Part shown: positions 34,957-44,527 of the stretch, in pieces
Layout: each line of letters starts with the position of its first letter
Position numbering within the stretch: position 1 is the first letter of the stretch
Assembly: GCF_028607085.1 (NCBI RefSeq)
Contig: NZ_CP117411.1
Coordinates: 186,001 to 250,000, forward strand
DNA: 64,000 bases
Reading direction: 5' to 3'
Origin: Sphingomonas naphthae
Lineage (GTDB): Bacteria; Pseudomonadota; Alphaproteobacteria; Sphingomonadales; Sphingomonadaceae
Translations under genes and position numbers: made by a program
Notes under the pieces: generated by a model
Told to the model about the DNA's origin: nothing
The model's database searches: none
What the model saw: only the letters and a program-made list of their open reading frames with translations

Positions 34957-35562
34957 ATGACGACACGCACCCTCTTCGCGACCCGCTTCTACGAGGGCGA
35001 CCTCGGCGATCCCGCCCTGCTCGCCGAACTGGAGGAGGCCGCGCTCGATCTGTCGCGGACCGATCGGGCGGGGCGGGCGTGGTGCAAGGCGCATGCCTAT
35101 CCGGGCTATACGTCCTATGCCTCGCTCAACGATCTGCCGATCCGCCATCCCGCGTTCGACGATCTGCGCCGCGCGCTCGATCGCCATGTGCGGCGCTTCG
35201 CCGACGAGGCCTATCTCGATCTCGGCGGGCGCAAGCCGAAGCTCGACAGCCTGTGGGTCAACGTCATGAAAGGGACGGGCGGGCATCACAGCGGCCATAT
35301 CCACCCGCACAGCATCGTCTCGGGCACGGTCTATGTGCGGGTGCCGACGGGGGCGGCGGGGCTGAAGCTGGAGGATCCCCGCCTGCCGATGATGATGGCC
35401 GCGCCCCTCCGCCGCGCCGACGCGCCCGAGGATGCCCGCACCTTCGTCTATGCCGATCCCCGGCCGGGCAGCGTCTTCCTGTGGGAGAGCTGGCTGCGCC
35501 ACGAAGTGCCCGCCGGCCAGGCGAAGGACGCGCGCATCAGCATCAGCTTCAACTACCGCTGA
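34957..35562 (+). CDS. TIGR02466-type 2OG-Fe(II) oxygenase-like protein
   Basis: 201 residues. The motif HHSGHIHPHSIVSGTVYVRVP (His/His pattern, about 107-127) with a later Arg in ISISFNYR at the C terminus fits the double-stranded beta-helix oxygenases of this small family. Substrate unknown. It shares a 93-base divergent region with yegD. Confidence 0.8.
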   Translation: MTTRTLFATRFYEGDLGDPALLAELEEAALDLSRTDRAGRAWCKAHAYPGYTSYASLNDLPIRHPAFDDLRRALDRHVRRFADEAYLDLGGRKPKLDSLWVNVMKGTGGHHSGHIHPHSIVSGTVYVRVPTGAAGLKLEDPRLPMMMAAPLRRADAPEDARTFVYADPRPGSVFLWESWLRHEVPAGQAKDARISISFNYR

Positions 35563-35572
35563 GCGAGCGGCC

Positions 35573-37024
35573 TTACCCCGTCAGCCCCACCGCCGCCGCC
35601 AGCCCCAGGAACGTGAAGAAGCCGAGCGTGTCGGTCATCATCGTCACGAACACCGCCGACGACACCGCCGGATCGACGCGCATCCGCTCCAGGGTGAGCG
35701 GCACCATCACGCCGGCCGAACCGGCGATGAGATTGTTGATGAGGATCGCCAGGCCGAACACCGCCGACAGCAGGGGATTGCCGTAGAGCAGGTACGATCC
35801 CGTGCCGATCAGCAGCCCCAGCACCGATCCGTTGGCGGCGGCGATGCGGAATTCGCGGTAGATCATGCGGAAGGTGTTGGACGAGGTGAGCTGGTTGGTC
35901 GCGAGCGCGCGCACCACCACCGCCAGGGTCTGCGTGCCGGCATTGCCGCCCATGCCCGATACGATCCCCATCAGCGCCGCCAGCAGCGCGAATTTGGCGA
36001 TCTCGTCGCGAAACAGGCCGACGACCGAGGCGGCGATCATCGCCGTGCCGAGGTTCACGACCAGCCAGATCAGCCGGCCGCGCACCGTCAGCAGGATCGG
36101 CTCGTTGATGTCGCCGTCGCCCGCGCCCGACAGGCGCAGCGCATCCTCGCCGGCCTCCTCCTGGATGATATGGACCACGTCGTCGACGGTGATCATGCCG
36201 ACCAGCCGGTTGTTGGGATCGACCACCGCGGCCGAGATCAGCGCATATTTCTGGAAGCGCAGCGCCACTTCCTCCTGATCCATGTCGACCGGGATCAGGC
36301 TCTGCTCGCGCTGCATCACGTCGGCGATGGCGACGTTGCGGGGGCTGCGGAGAATCCAGCTGAGCTTGCAGGTGCCGACCGGGTGATGGCCGTGATCGAC
36401 GACGAACACTTCCCAGAAATCGGTGGTGAGATCCTCGTTGCGGCGCAGATAATCCAGCACGTCGCCGACGGACCAATGTTCGGGCACCGCGATCAGGTCG
36501 CGCTGCATCAGGCGGCCGGCGGATTCCTCGGGGTAGGAGAGCGCCTCCTCGATCGCGGCGCGATCGTCGGGCTCCATCGCGCGGAGGACGGCGCGCTGGT
36601 CCTCCTCCTCCATGTCCTCGATGATGGCGACGGCGTCGTCGGTATCGAGCTGGGTGGCGAGTTCGGCGACCTCGGCGGGGCCGAGCGCCTCCATCAGCTC
36701 CTCGCGCACCCAGTCGTTCAGCTCGGCGAACACGTCGGCGTCGAGCATTTCGGCGAGCGCGGAGGCGAGCTGGCGGCGGCGGTCGGCCGGGGTCAGCTCG
36801 AACAGATCGGCGATGTCGGCCGGGTGGAGCGGGGCGACCAGCGCGCGCGCGGCGTCGATCTCGCCGGCATCGACATGGTCCAGCACGGCATCGACGAATT
36901 CGGGCGAGAGGCGATCGTCCTCGTCGTGGGGCGCCTCGGGCGGGGACGGCGGCGTGATGTCACGCAGCTGCTCGTCGCGGAGCGGTTTCTCGCGGGGCGC
37001 CGTGTCGAGGTCTGTCTCGCTCAT
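35573..37024 (-). CDS. mgtE: Magnesium transporter MgtE
   Basis: 483 residues. Cytoplasmic N domain (MgtE_N helical, about 40-150), CBS pair (about 160-290; VFVVDHGHHPVGTC and VDPNNRLVGMITVDDVV), and a five-helix membrane domain (about 320-480; GNAGTQTLAVVVRALA). The N and CBS domains sense Mg2+ and close the pore when full. No riboswitch of known type was seen upstream. Confidence 0.94.
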   Translation of the reverse strand: MSETDLDTAPREKPLRDEQLRDITPPSPPEAPHDEDDRLSPEFVDAVLDHVDAGEIDAARALVAPLHPADIADLFELTPADRRRQLASALAEMLDADVFAELNDWVREELMEALGPAEVAELATQLDTDDAVAIIEDMEEEDQRAVLRAMEPDDRAAIEEALSYPEESAGRLMQRDLIAVPEHWSVGDVLDYLRRNEDLTTDFWEVFVVDHGHHPVGTCKLSWILRSPRNVAIADVMQREQSLIPVDMDQEEVALRFQKYALISAAVVDPNNRLVGMITVDDVVHIIQEEAGEDALRLSGAGDGDINEPILLTVRGRLIWLVVNLGTAMIAASVVGLFRDEIAKFALLAALMGIVSGMGGNAGTQTLAVVVRALATNQLTSSNTFRMIYREFRIAAANGSVLGLLIGTGSYLLYGNPLLSAVFGLAILINNLIAGSAGVMVPLTLERMRVDPAVSSAVFVTMMTDTLGFFTFLGLAAAVGLTG

Positions 37025-37189
37025 CGCTGGCTCCCTGTTGCAGTGCGGCGCGAGGCTTAGGCCGGTCGGCGGCGTCTGTCAGCCCTTTTGAAGCGGCCCG
37101 CGCGTCCTATATCCGTCGCCGAAAGGGGCTGGCGGCGCCCGCCCTGTCCGCCTAAGCGGCGCGCAACTTCACCGAAGAGAGGAATCTTC

Positions 37190-37660
37190 ATGGCCGACGA
37201 TACCGGAAACACGCTGACCTTCACGCTCGATACGGGCAATGGCGAGGGCGACGTGGTGATCCGCCTGCGCCCCGATCTGGCCCCCGGCCATGTCGAGCGC
37301 ATCAAGGAGCTGGCGAGCGAGGGCTTCTACGACGGCGTCGTGTTCCACCGCGTGATCCCCGGCTTCATGGCGCAGGGCGGCGACCCGACCGGCACCGGCA
37401 TGGGTGGCTCCAAGAAGCCCGACCTGAAGGCCGAGTTCAACGCCCAGCCGCATGTGCGCGGCGTCTGCTCGATGGCGCGCAGCTCGAACCCGAACAGCGC
37501 CAACAGCCAGTTCTTCATCTGCTTCGACGACGCCCGCTTCCTCGATCGCCAATATACGGCGTGGGGCGAGGTGACGTCGGGCATGGAGCATGTCGACGCG
37601 CTGCCCAAGGGCGAGCCGCCGCGCGCGCCCGGCAAGATCGTCAAGGCGACTGTCAGCTGA
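37190..37660 (+). CDS. Peptidyl-prolyl cis-trans isomerase (cyclophilin)
   Basis: 156 residues, cytoplasmic (no signal). Cyclophilin motifs: FYDGVVFHRVIPGFMAQGGDPTGTG (about 41-65, with catalytic Arg) and SMARSSNPNSANSQFFI. ATG 37190 has GAGAGG site; an earlier start would add a basic tail. Monocistronic with terminator. Confidence 0.94.
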   Translation: MADDTGNTLTFTLDTGNGEGDVVIRLRPDLAPGHVERIKELASEGFYDGVVFHRVIPGFMAQGGDPTGTGMGGSKKPDLKAEFNAQPHVRGVCSMARSSNPNSANSQFFICFDDARFLDRQYTAWGEVTSGMEHVDALPKGEPPRAPGKIVKATVS

Positions 37661-37690
37661 GCTGCGGCACCATCTGATGTGATCGGGAAG

Positions 37691-37723
37691 CCCCGTCGCC
37701 GGATGCCGGTGGCGGGGTTTCTT
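37691..37723 (+). terminator. Rho-independent terminator after cyclophilin
   Basis: Twelve-base-pair stem (37691-37702 with 37706-37717, two G-U pairs), ATG loop, TTTCTT tail. Confidence 0.85.
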
Positions 37724-37741
37724 CTGGCAGACCGATTCGTG

Positions 37742-37870
37742 TCAGCCGGCCAGTGTGGCGGCAGCGCCGAGAAGCGGACCGGTCTTGATCGCCAGCGCGC
37801 TGGCCATGCCGGCGGCGAGCCCCAGCGTGACGATCAGGAAACGGGTACGGCTATCGGCGGTCATGTTCAT
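37742..37870 (-). CDS. Putative small membrane protein overlapping thiL end
   Basis: 42 residues (start MNMTADSRTRF), one hydrophobic helix from about residue 12 to 40 (ending AAATLAG). The first 20 bases overlap the last codons of thiL in another frame (37851-37870), consistent with translational coupling. Only a weak TGGGAT precedes the ATG; another ATG is at 37864. No homolog known to me. Confidence 0.45.
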   Translation of the reverse strand: MNMTADSRTRFLIVTLGLAAGMASALAIKTGPLLGAAATLAG

Positions 37871-38792
37871 ATCCCAGCCGGCGGGGGAGCGGCACCATGC
37901 CCTCCACGTCGTGCACCGACAGGCCGGGCCACAGGCGGAAGCGGCCGACGAGGGTGATCCTGAGCCCCAGATCTTGCCGAAGCCTTAAGATATCCTCCGC
38001 CGCCGTCGCGGGTGTGGCGAAAAGCAGTTCGTAATCGTCGCCGGCGGTGGCGGCGCGCAGCCGGGCGGCGCGGTCCTCGCCGGCATGGCCGATCGCCAGC
38101 GCCGACAGGGGCACCGCGTCCAGATCCATGTTGAGGCCGACGCCGCTCGCCTCGGCCATGCGCGACGCATCGATCAGCAGGCCATCGGAGACGTCCATCA
38201 TGGCGTGCGCCAGCGGCGCGATGGCGCGGCCGGCCTCCAGCCGGGGTTCGGGCCGGCGATAGCGATCGATCAGCGCGCGGGGGCCATCCTCGCCCTGCGC
38301 GATGGCGAGGCCAAGGCCCGCGTCGCCGATCGTGCCGGTCACCCACAGGATATCGTCCGGCCCGGCCCCGTCGCGCGCGGGCGCGTCGGGCGATCCGGCG
38401 CCGAGTGCGGTCAGCCCGAAGGTGCGCGGGGCGCCGCGCGGCATCGATACGGTGTCGCCACCGAGCAGCGGCAGCGCGAACCGCTCGCACGCCGTCTTCA
38501 GGCCGGACAGGAACATATAGTCCCAATCCTCGTCCGCGCCGCCCAACCCGCAACCGAGCAAGGCCCCCACCGGCCGCGCGCCCTTGGCGGCGAGATCGGA
38601 CAGGTTGGTGGCGACCAGCTTCCACGCCACGTCCTCGGGCGGATCGTGCGGCAGGAAATGGACCCCCTCGACGATCATGTCGTGGGTGAGGACGAGCCCG
38701 CCGAGCACCGCCGCATCATCGCGCAGGCCGCGCGCCGCCGGATGGGTCGCTATCTCGCGCAGACGATCGATGAAGGCGGATTCACGGGACAT
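37851..38792 (-). CDS. thiL: Thiamine-phosphate kinase
   Basis: 313 residues. Phosphorylates thiamine phosphate to thiamine diphosphate. Mg/ATP-binding pattern: DDAAVLGGLVLTHDMIVEGVHF (about 24-46), NLSDLAAKGARPVGAL (about 63-78), MDVSDGLLIDA and AGDDYELLF. Lies 67 bases downstream of nusB in the usual alphaproteobacterial order. Confidence 0.94.
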   Translation of the reverse strand: MSRESAFIDRLREIATHPAARGLRDDAAVLGGLVLTHDMIVEGVHFLPHDPPEDVAWKLVATNLSDLAAKGARPVGALLGCGLGGADEDWDYMFLSGLKTACERFALPLLGGDTVSMPRGAPRTFGLTALGAGSPDAPARDGAGPDDILWVTGTIGDAGLGLAIAQGEDGPRALIDRYRRPEPRLEAGRAIAPLAHAMMDVSDGLLIDASRMAEASGVGLNMDLDAVPLSALAIGHAGEDRAARLRAATAGDDYELLFATPATAAEDILRLRQDLGLRITLVGRFRLWPGLSVHDVEGMVPLPRRLGYEHDRR

Positions 38793-38828
38793 TCCGGGGC
38801 GTCATGCCCCGTCGCCGGTGCCGCGTCA

Positions 38829-38846
38829 CCCCGGATCGTTCCGGGG
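38829..38846. repeat. Class A palindromic repeat, single unit
   Basis: CGTCACCCCGGA-TCGT-TCCGGGG core, related to 13147 and 48574 units. It fills the nusB-thiL gap (38793-38859) with a small GGGGCGTCATGCCCC hairpin beside it. Confidence 0.65.
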
Positions 38847-38859
38847 GCGCGGGATTTTA

Positions 38860-39321
38860 TCAGGCGGCGCGCACGGCTTTCGCCACGCCGTCGAGCAGGC
38901 CGTTGACGAAGCCCTTCTCGCGCTTGTCGTAGAAGGCGTCGGCGACATCGACATATTCGCTGATGACGGTCGCGGTCGGCACGTCGGGCCGGGCGATCAG
39001 TTCGTAGGCGCCGGTACGCAGGATCTGGCGCATCGGCTTGTCGAGCCGGTCGAGCGTCCAGCCGGCGGCGAGCTTGGCGGTGATGGCGGCATCCACCTCG
39101 TCGCGGCGGGCATCGACGCCCTTCACCAGATCGTCGAAGAAATCGACCTCGGCGTCGGCATATTCGACATCCTCGATCGTGGCGCCCAGCCGGTGCTGGT
39201 GAAATTCATCGAGCAGGCGGGCGAGCGGCGTGCCCTCCATCTCCTGCTGGTACAGCGCCTGGACGGCGGCAAGCCGCGCGGCCGAGCGCGAGCGGGATCG
39301 TTCTGCATTCTTTCTGGACAT
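38860..39321 (-). CDS. nusB: Transcription antitermination factor NusB
   Basis: 153 residues, helical RNA-binding protein of the rRNA antitermination complex. Family pattern: SAARLAAVQALYQQEM (about 12-27), LVKGVDARRDEVDAAIT, LDRLDKPMRQILRTGAYELI (about 96), and VISEYVDVADAFYDKREKGFVNGLLDGVA. Between hisD and thiL. Confidence 0.95.
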   Translation of the reverse strand: MSRKNAERSRSRSAARLAAVQALYQQEMEGTPLARLLDEFHQHRLGATIEDVEYADAEVDFFDDLVKGVDARRDEVDAAITAKLAAGWTLDRLDKPMRQILRTGAYELIARPDVPTATVISEYVDVADAFYDKREKGFVNGLLDGVAKAVRAA

Positions 39322-39368
39322 GATGCGGTGCCCTTAGAGCAGACGGGAGCGGGGCGAAACCCGCATCT

Positions 39369-39452
39369 CCGTTCGTCCTGAGCGAAGTCGAAGGGCGTGC
39401 CCCAACCGCTGCGTCCAGTCGCAGGCCCTTCGACTGCGCTCAGGGCGAACGG
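39369..39452. repeat. Palindromic repeat, class D, paired
   Basis: CCGTTCGTCCTGAGCGAAG-type unit at 39369-39395 and its inverted copy at 39426-39452 (25 of 27 bases match). It sits between hisD and nusB. Confidence 0.8.
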
Positions 39453-39460
39453 AGTTTGGA

Positions 39461-40747
39461 TCAGAGCCTGACCGCGATGGACGCCGCGTGCGCCGGCAGC
39501 CCCTCCGCCTCCGCCAGTGCCACCGCCGCCGGGCCGATCGCCGCCAGACTCGCCGGATCGAGCGCGATGAAGCTGGTGCGCTTCATGAAATCGAGCACCG
39601 ACAATCCGCTGGCGAAGCGCGCGCGGCGGCCGGTGGGCAGCACATGGTTCGGCCCCGCCACATAATCGCCGACCGCCTCCGGCGTGTGCCGGCCGAGGAA
39701 CACCGATCCGGCGTGGCGGATCGCGGCGAAGATCGCGTCGGGATCTTCCACCGCCAGTTCGAGATGCTCGGGCGCGAGGCGATCGGACAGCGCCGCCGCC
39801 TCGTCGAGCGAGCGCAGCAGCACGATCGCGCCATTCGCCTCCCAACTCGTCCGCGCCGTCACGCCGGTCGAAAGCGTCGCCAGCCGCGCCTCGACCGCCG
39901 CCGCCACCGCATCGGCGAAGGCGGCATCGTCGGTCAGCAGGATCGACTGGCTGGTCGGGTCATGCTCGGCCTGGCTGAGCAGATCGGCGGCGATCCAGTC
40001 GGGATCGTTCTTCCCATCCGCCACCACGAGGATTTCGGACGGCCCGGCGACCATGTCGATGCCGACCACGCCGTAGAGCTGGCGCTTGGCCTCGGCGACC
40101 CAGGCGTTGCCCGGCCCGACGATCGTATCGACCGCGCGGATGCGGCCCGTGCCATAGGCCAGCGCCGCGATCGCCTGCGCGCCGCCCACCCGGAATATCT
40201 CGTCCACCCCGGCGATCTCGGCGGCGGCCAGCACCAGCGGATTGACCTCGCCATTGGGGGTCGGCGTCACCATCGTCAGGCGCGGCACGCCCGCCACCCG
40301 CGCCGGCAGCGCGTTCATCAGCACCGAGGAGGGATAGGCCGCGCGGCCGCCCGGCACGTAGAGGCCGGCCGCATCCACCGGCCGCCAGCGCGCGCCCAGC
40401 CGCACGCCCGCCGCGTCGACATGGTCGCGATCCTCGGGCTTCTGCGCGGCGTGATAGGTGGCGATCCGGTCGGCGGCCAACTCCAGCGCGGCGCGGAGGT
40501 CACGGTCGAGCCCGGCCAGCGCGGCGACCCGCTCCGCCTTCGGGATTTCCCAGCCGCTCTCTTCCAGATCGTGCCGATCGAAGCGCAGCGTGTAATCGTG
40601 GAGCGCCGCATCGCCATTATCGCGTACCCGGCCGATGATCGCCGCGACATCGCGCGACACATCGGCATCCGCCTCGCGCCGGGCGTTAACCAGCGTGTAG
40701 AACGCCGCCGCGAAGCCCGTGTCGGCGGTGGAGAGCCTAAGCGGCAC
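39461..40747 (-). CDS. hisD: Histidinol dehydrogenase
   Basis: 428 residues. Oxidises histidinol to histidine in two NAD-dependent steps. Motifs: [22 protein letters not shown] (about 123-144), [28 protein letters not shown] with zinc-binding region, and [32 protein letters not shown] start; overlaps the 3' end of hisG by 11 bases. Confidence 0.95.
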   Translation of the reverse strand: MPLRLSTADTGFAAAFYTLVNARREADADVSRDVAAIIGRVRDNGDAALHDYTLRFDRHDLEESGWEIPKAERVAALAGLDRDLRAALELAADRIATYHAAQKPEDRDHVDAAGVRLGARWRPVDAAGLYVPGGRAAYPSSVLMNALPARVAGVPRLTMVTPTPNGEVNPLVLAAAEIAGVDEIFRVGGAQAIAALAYGTGRIRAVDTIVGPGNAWVAEAKRQLYGVVGIDMVAGPSEILVVADGKNDPDWIAADLLSQAEHDPTSQSILLTDDAAFADAVAAAVEARLATLSTGVTARTSWEANGAIVLLRSLDEAAALSDRLAPEHLELAVEDPDAIFAAIRHAGSVFLGRHTPEAVGDYVAGPNHVLPTGRRARFASGLSVLDFMKRTSFIALDPASLAAIGPAAVALAEAEGLPAHAASIAVRL

Positions 40748-41402
40748 GGGGCGCGGCCGTCTGCTCGCGGAATCGCTCGACCAACGGCGCCAGTTCGGCG
40801 GCGCGCAGCTTGAAGGCGGCGCGGTTGACGATCAGGCGGGCCGAAACCTCGGCGACGGTCTCGATCTCGACCAGGCCATTCTCCGCCAGCGTCCGCCCCG
40901 ACGACACCAGATCGACGATCCGGTCGGCCAGCCCCAGCAGCGGCGCGATCTCCATCGCCCCGTTCAGCTTGACGCATTCGGCCTGCACGCCGCGCGCCTC
41001 GAAATGGCGGCGCGTCAGGCTGGGATATTTGGTGGCGACGCGCACATGGCTCCACCCGCGCGGATCGTCCCGCGCGGCCAGCGCCGCCGGCTCGGCCACC
41101 GAGATGCGGCAATGGCCGATGCCGAGATCGACCGGCGCGTACAGCTCGGAATAGGCGAATTCCATCAGCACGTCCGATCCGACGATGCCGAGCTGCGCCG
41201 CGCCATGCGCCACGAAGGTCGCCACGTCGAACGCGCGCACCCGGATCAGGCTCACATGCGGCTGGTTGGTCGCGAAGCGCAGCGCGCGGCTGTCCTCGTC
41301 GCTGAACGCCGCCTCCGGCTCGATGCCGACGCGGGCGAGCAGCGGCAGCGCCTCTTTCAGGATGCGCCCCTTGGGCACGGCGATGATGAGCGGCTGGGGC
41401 AT
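40737..41402 (-). CDS. hisG: ATP phosphoribosyltransferase, short form
   Basis: 221 residues: the short HisG without the C-terminal regulatory domain. First step of histidine synthesis. Such short enzymes need HisZ as regulatory subunit, so a hisZ should be elsewhere. Motifs: [18 protein letters not shown] at the N terminus, [12 protein letters not shown], and [18 protein letters not shown] (PRPP binding, about 154). First gene of the hisG-hisD run. Confidence 0.95.
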   Translation of the reverse strand: MPQPLIIAVPKGRILKEALPLLARVGIEPEAAFSDEDSRALRFATNQPHVSLIRVRAFDVATFVAHGAAQLGIVGSDVLMEFAYSELYAPVDLGIGHCRISVAEPAALAARDDPRGWSHVRVATKYPSLTRRHFEARGVQAECVKLNGAMEIAPLLGLADRIVDLVSSGRTLAENGLVEIETVAEVSARLIVNRAAFKLRAAELAPLVERFREQTAAPRAA

Positions 41403-41465
41403 GGCGCGGGCGATTTACGATCGACGGACCCGATCAGCAACAGTAAGCTGACGAAGGGCCGCGAT

Positions 41466-42494
41466 TTGAAATTCCAGAGAATCCAGCAGTTGCGGCTGGT
41501 CGCGGCTTTGGCCGTCGTCGCGTTTCATGCGCTCGGTACCGGCACGCAATATCTGCCCGACGAAACGGCCATCGGCTTCGTGCGCTACGGCGATCTCGGG
41601 GTGGATCTGTTCTTCGTCATTTCCGGCTTCATCATCTGCGTCACGGCGACGAGTCGTGAACGGGACTGGCGGCTGTTCCTGCGCCGGCGGCTGACCCGGA
41701 TCGTGCCGCTCTACTGGCTCGCGACGAGCGCGATGATCCTGCTGTTGCTGGCGCTGCCCGGCCTGATCCGCACCCCCGGCGACCTTTCGTGGGGCCAGAT
41801 CCTCCAGTCCTTCACCTTCACCACCAGCTTCGTTTCCGGCGGCATGCCGATCGTCTATCTCGGCTGGTCGCTCGAATATGAGATGCTGTTCTACCTGTTG
41901 GGCGCGGTCGCCATGGCGGGGCTGCGCAATCCCTGGCAGGCTATGCCGCTATTCCTGGCGGCGCTCGTCGTAGGCGGGGCGATTCTGCAGCCGGCCGCGG
42001 ATACGGTTGCACGCCATCTGTTGTGGCCGATGCTGCTGGAATTCGCGCTCGGCGTGCTCATCGGATCGGCGATCACGACCGGCCTCATGCCCTGGAGCGG
42101 CATGGCGGCTGTCGCCGTCGGGCTGGCTTCGCTGCAACTCTATCCGCCCGAGCATGACGTGTGGCGTGTCCATGTCGCGGGCGCGGTCGCGGCGGTCGTC
42201 GTGCTGCTGGCCGTCCTGCTCGATCGCAGGCAGCCGGTCAGGTCGGCGGCCGGGCTGTTCGTCGCGGCGGGCGGCGACGCCTCTTATTCGATCTATCTCG
42301 TCCAGGTCTTCACCGTGCCGGCGCTCGCCAAGGCGGCGGCATGGGCGTGGCCGACGATGCCGCTCGATCTGTTCATACCGCTGACGATGATCGCGACCGA
42401 CCTGGCGGGCCTTGCCGCCTGCCATCTCGCCGAACGCCCCATCGTTCGCCGCCTGCGCGAGCGCCCGCCGCCCGCCACGCTGGCGACTGCCTGA
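41466..42494 (+). CDS. Acyltransferase-3 family membrane protein (copy 1)
   Basis: 342 residues, about ten membrane segments. Family motifs: LRLVAALAVVAFHAL (catalytic His) and DLFFVISGFIIC with LFLRRRLTRIVPLYWL. These enzymes (OafA type) O-acylate surface polysaccharides or other extracytoplasmic targets. TTG 41466 is chosen: GAAGGG site seven bases upstream and first residues KFQRIQQLR fit; no ATG starts near. Copy 2 follows after 7 bases. Confidence 0.82.
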   Translation: MKFQRIQQLRLVAALAVVAFHALGTGTQYLPDETAIGFVRYGDLGVDLFFVISGFIICVTATSRERDWRLFLRRRLTRIVPLYWLATSAMILLLLALPGLIRTPGDLSWGQILQSFTFTTSFVSGGMPIVYLGWSLEYEMLFYLLGAVAMAGLRNPWQAMPLFLAALVVGGAILQPAADTVARHLLWPMLLEFALGVLIGSAITTGLMPWSGMAAVAVGLASLQLYPPEHDVWRVHVAGAVAAVVVLLAVLLDRRQPVRSAAGLFVAAGGDASYSIYLVQVFTVPALAKAAAWAWPTMPLDLFIPLTMIATDLAGLAACHLAERPIVRRLRERPPPATLATA

Positions 42495-42501
42495 GGCTGG
42501 T

Positions 42502-43590
42502 ATGAGCATTCCCCCCTCAGGTCAGCCCGCCACCCTCCGCTTCGCGCGTATCCAGCAATTGCGGATGATCGGCGCGATTCTCGTCATCGCGGCCCATGCT
42601 TTCGCCGATGGCGCGAAGTATCTTCACGCCGGCAGCCGTCTTTCGATCCTCAGCCAGACGCACCTCGGCGTGAATCTGTCGTTCGTTATTTCCGGCTTCA
42701 TCATCTGTTACACGGCCCGCGGCCGCGAGCGGGACTGGCGGCTTTTCCTGCGCCGAAGGCTGGTACGGGTCGTGCCGCTCTATTGGCTGCTTACCATCCT
42801 GCTTTTCGCCATCGTGATGATCCGGCCCGAATTGACCAAGGGCACGAACCTTCTTTCTCCCCTGCTGCTTGCGCGTTCGCTGTCCTTCACCACCTTCCTG
42901 TCAGGCGCATCGCCGCTCATCTATGTCGGCTGGACGCTCGAATATGAGATGCTGTTCTATTTGCTGGCAACGCTGGCGATGTCCCGGCTTGAGCGGCCAT
43001 GGCACGTGATACCGATCGTGATGGCATCGGGCGTGGTCGGTATCGCCTTGCTGGATGCCACCATCGGCGTCGGCATGACCGGCATCCGTGCGATCACGCT
43101 CGATTTCACCGCCGGCATATTGCTGGCCTATTGGTTCACCGAAGGGCGCCTGCCACCCAGGCCGGCGACGGCGGTACTTGTGGGTTTCGGGGTCGCCTTT
43201 GCGGTGGCCGTGATCGCGGGGGAGGGGCTGTCGATGGCGGTGGTGCCGATCGCGACCGCGCTCGTCGCGCTGGCCGCGACGCGCGACCGGCGCGGGCCGA
43301 TGCGCTCAACCGTGGGACGCCTGCTCGCCGCCGGCGGTGGCGCCACCTATTCTATCTATCTTACGCAGGTCTTCACCGTATCCGCGATGGGCAAGCTGGC
43401 GGCTCGCTTCGCGCCGGGCCTGCCACTGGCCCTCTTCGCGCTGCTGACGGTCATCGTCACCGTGTTGGCGGGGTTGCTTGTCCATCGCGCGATCGAAAAG
43501 CCCCTGATGCGGCTTCTTCGTCCCTATTCCTCGCCAAAGCCGGAGGCGGTCCAGCTTTCTCCAGCTCAGGCCGCATCCAGCTCGGGATAA
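42502..43590 (+). CDS. Acyltransferase-3 family membrane protein (copy 2)
   Basis: 362 residues. Same layout as copy 1, with LRMIGAILVIAAHAF, NLSFVISGFIICY and RERDWRLFLRRRLVRVVPLYWL almost the same as copy 1; the two are tandem paralogs that have diverged elsewhere. Base composition and codon use look slightly less GC-rich than the neighbours, by eye. End overlaps the GST gene on the other strand by 25 bases. Confidence 0.85.
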   Translation: MSIPPSGQPATLRFARIQQLRMIGAILVIAAHAFADGAKYLHAGSRLSILSQTHLGVNLSFVISGFIICYTARGRERDWRLFLRRRLVRVVPLYWLLTILLFAIVMIRPELTKGTNLLSPLLLARSLSFTTFLSGASPLIYVGWTLEYEMLFYLLATLAMSRLERPWHVIPIVMASGVVGIALLDATIGVGMTGIRAITLDFTAGILLAYWFTEGRLPPRPATAVLVGFGVAFAVAVIAGEGLSMAVVPIATALVALAATRDRRGPMRSTVGRLLAAGGGATYSIYLTQVFTVSAMGKLAARFAPGLPLALFALLTVIVTVLAGLLVHRAIEKPLMRLLRPYSSPKPEAVQLSPAQAASSSG

Positions 43591-44264
43591 TATCTGAAGA
43601 TGCCCTCGCCGAAATCCTGGTTCCGGTCGCTCGCCAGATAGGCTTGCAGTTCGGGCAATGCCGCGACCGCCTCGTGCAGCGCCATCACCTTGGGCGTGTC
43701 GCGGGCGACGGCGGCCATGCGCTCGGGGAAAGCGTAGGTCAGGCCCTCGACCAGGTGGAACAGCGACAGGTCGGCATAGGTCCAGCGATCGCCGGTCAGC
43801 CAGTCGCCCTGATGCGCCAGCACCCGCTCGAACCAGTTGAGGAATTTGGGGATGCGGTTGGTGCGGAAATCCTCGGCGCGGCGGGCGGCTTCGGGCTTCT
43901 GATCCTCATAATAGAGGCCGACAGCGACCGGGTGATGCACGTCGTGCGCCTCCGCCACCATGTCGGCGATGGTGAGCTGGAGCTGGTGCGTCCACAGCCG
44001 GCCGGCGGTGTCGGCGGGGGCGAGGCCGTGCGTTTCGCCCAGGAACAGCAGGATGTTGGCCGCCTGCCCGATCACCATCCCGTCCGCGACCAGATAGGGC
44101 GGGGCGAGGGGCGGCGTGTCGCGCGGCACGGCGAGGTCGGCCGCTACGTCGGCGCCTTCGTCGAGCGCCTTGTCGACATAGGGAATCTTGCCCGCTTTCA
44201 GCGCGAGGCGGACGAACTCGCCGCGACCGGGGATGCCGGGCCAGTACCAGAGGTCGTAGGTCAT
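43566..44264 (-). CDS. Glutathione S-transferase family protein
   Basis: 232 residues. N-terminal thioredoxin-like domain YDLWYWPGIPGRGEFVRLALKAG (about 3-25), C-terminal helical domain with GDRWTYADLSLFHLVEGL (about 160). Substrate unknown. ATG 44264 has CAGGAG 9-12 bases upstream. Confidence 0.85.
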   Translation of the reverse strand: MTYDLWYWPGIPGRGEFVRLALKAGKIPYVDKALDEGADVAADLAVPRDTPPLAPPYLVADGMVIGQAANILLFLGETHGLAPADTAGRLWTHQLQLTIADMVAEAHDVHHPVAVGLYYEDQKPEAARRAEDFRTNRIPKFLNWFERVLAHQGDWLTGDRWTYADLSLFHLVEGLTYAFPERMAAVARDTPKVMALHEAVAALPELQAYLASDRNQDFGEGIFRYYPELDAA

Positions 44265-44360
44265 CGCCGTCTCCTGCCGCATTCGCCGAAAGAAGCGCCC
44301 GGCCCCCTCAAGGTTCCGGCGGCGCGGCCGTTCTCATGGCGTCATCGAATGGAGGGCGGA

Positions 44361-44507
44361 ATGCGCGCGCGGGTGAAGGAGACGATTTTGTGGGCGGGTG
44401 TGGCGGCGGGCCTGATCCTCGTCGCGACCAAGCTGGGTGACGTGCACCACGCCGATCGCTGGCGGGTCCAGCAATCCACCGCTCCGGGCGCGCCGACCTC
44501 GGCCTGA
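44361..44507 (+). CDS. Putative small single-helix membrane protein
   Basis: 48 residues: MRARVKETILWAG, one membrane helix (about 8-25), and a short hydrophilic tail (LGDVHHADRWRV). GGAGGGCGGA ends right before ATG 44361 giving a good ribosome site. Lies alone between GST and nudix genes. No family known. Confidence 0.55.
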   Translation: MRARVKETILWAGVAAGLILVATKLGDVHHADRWRVQQSTAPGAPTSA

Positions 44508-44527
44508 GGCCGACCGGGCGGCCGCGG

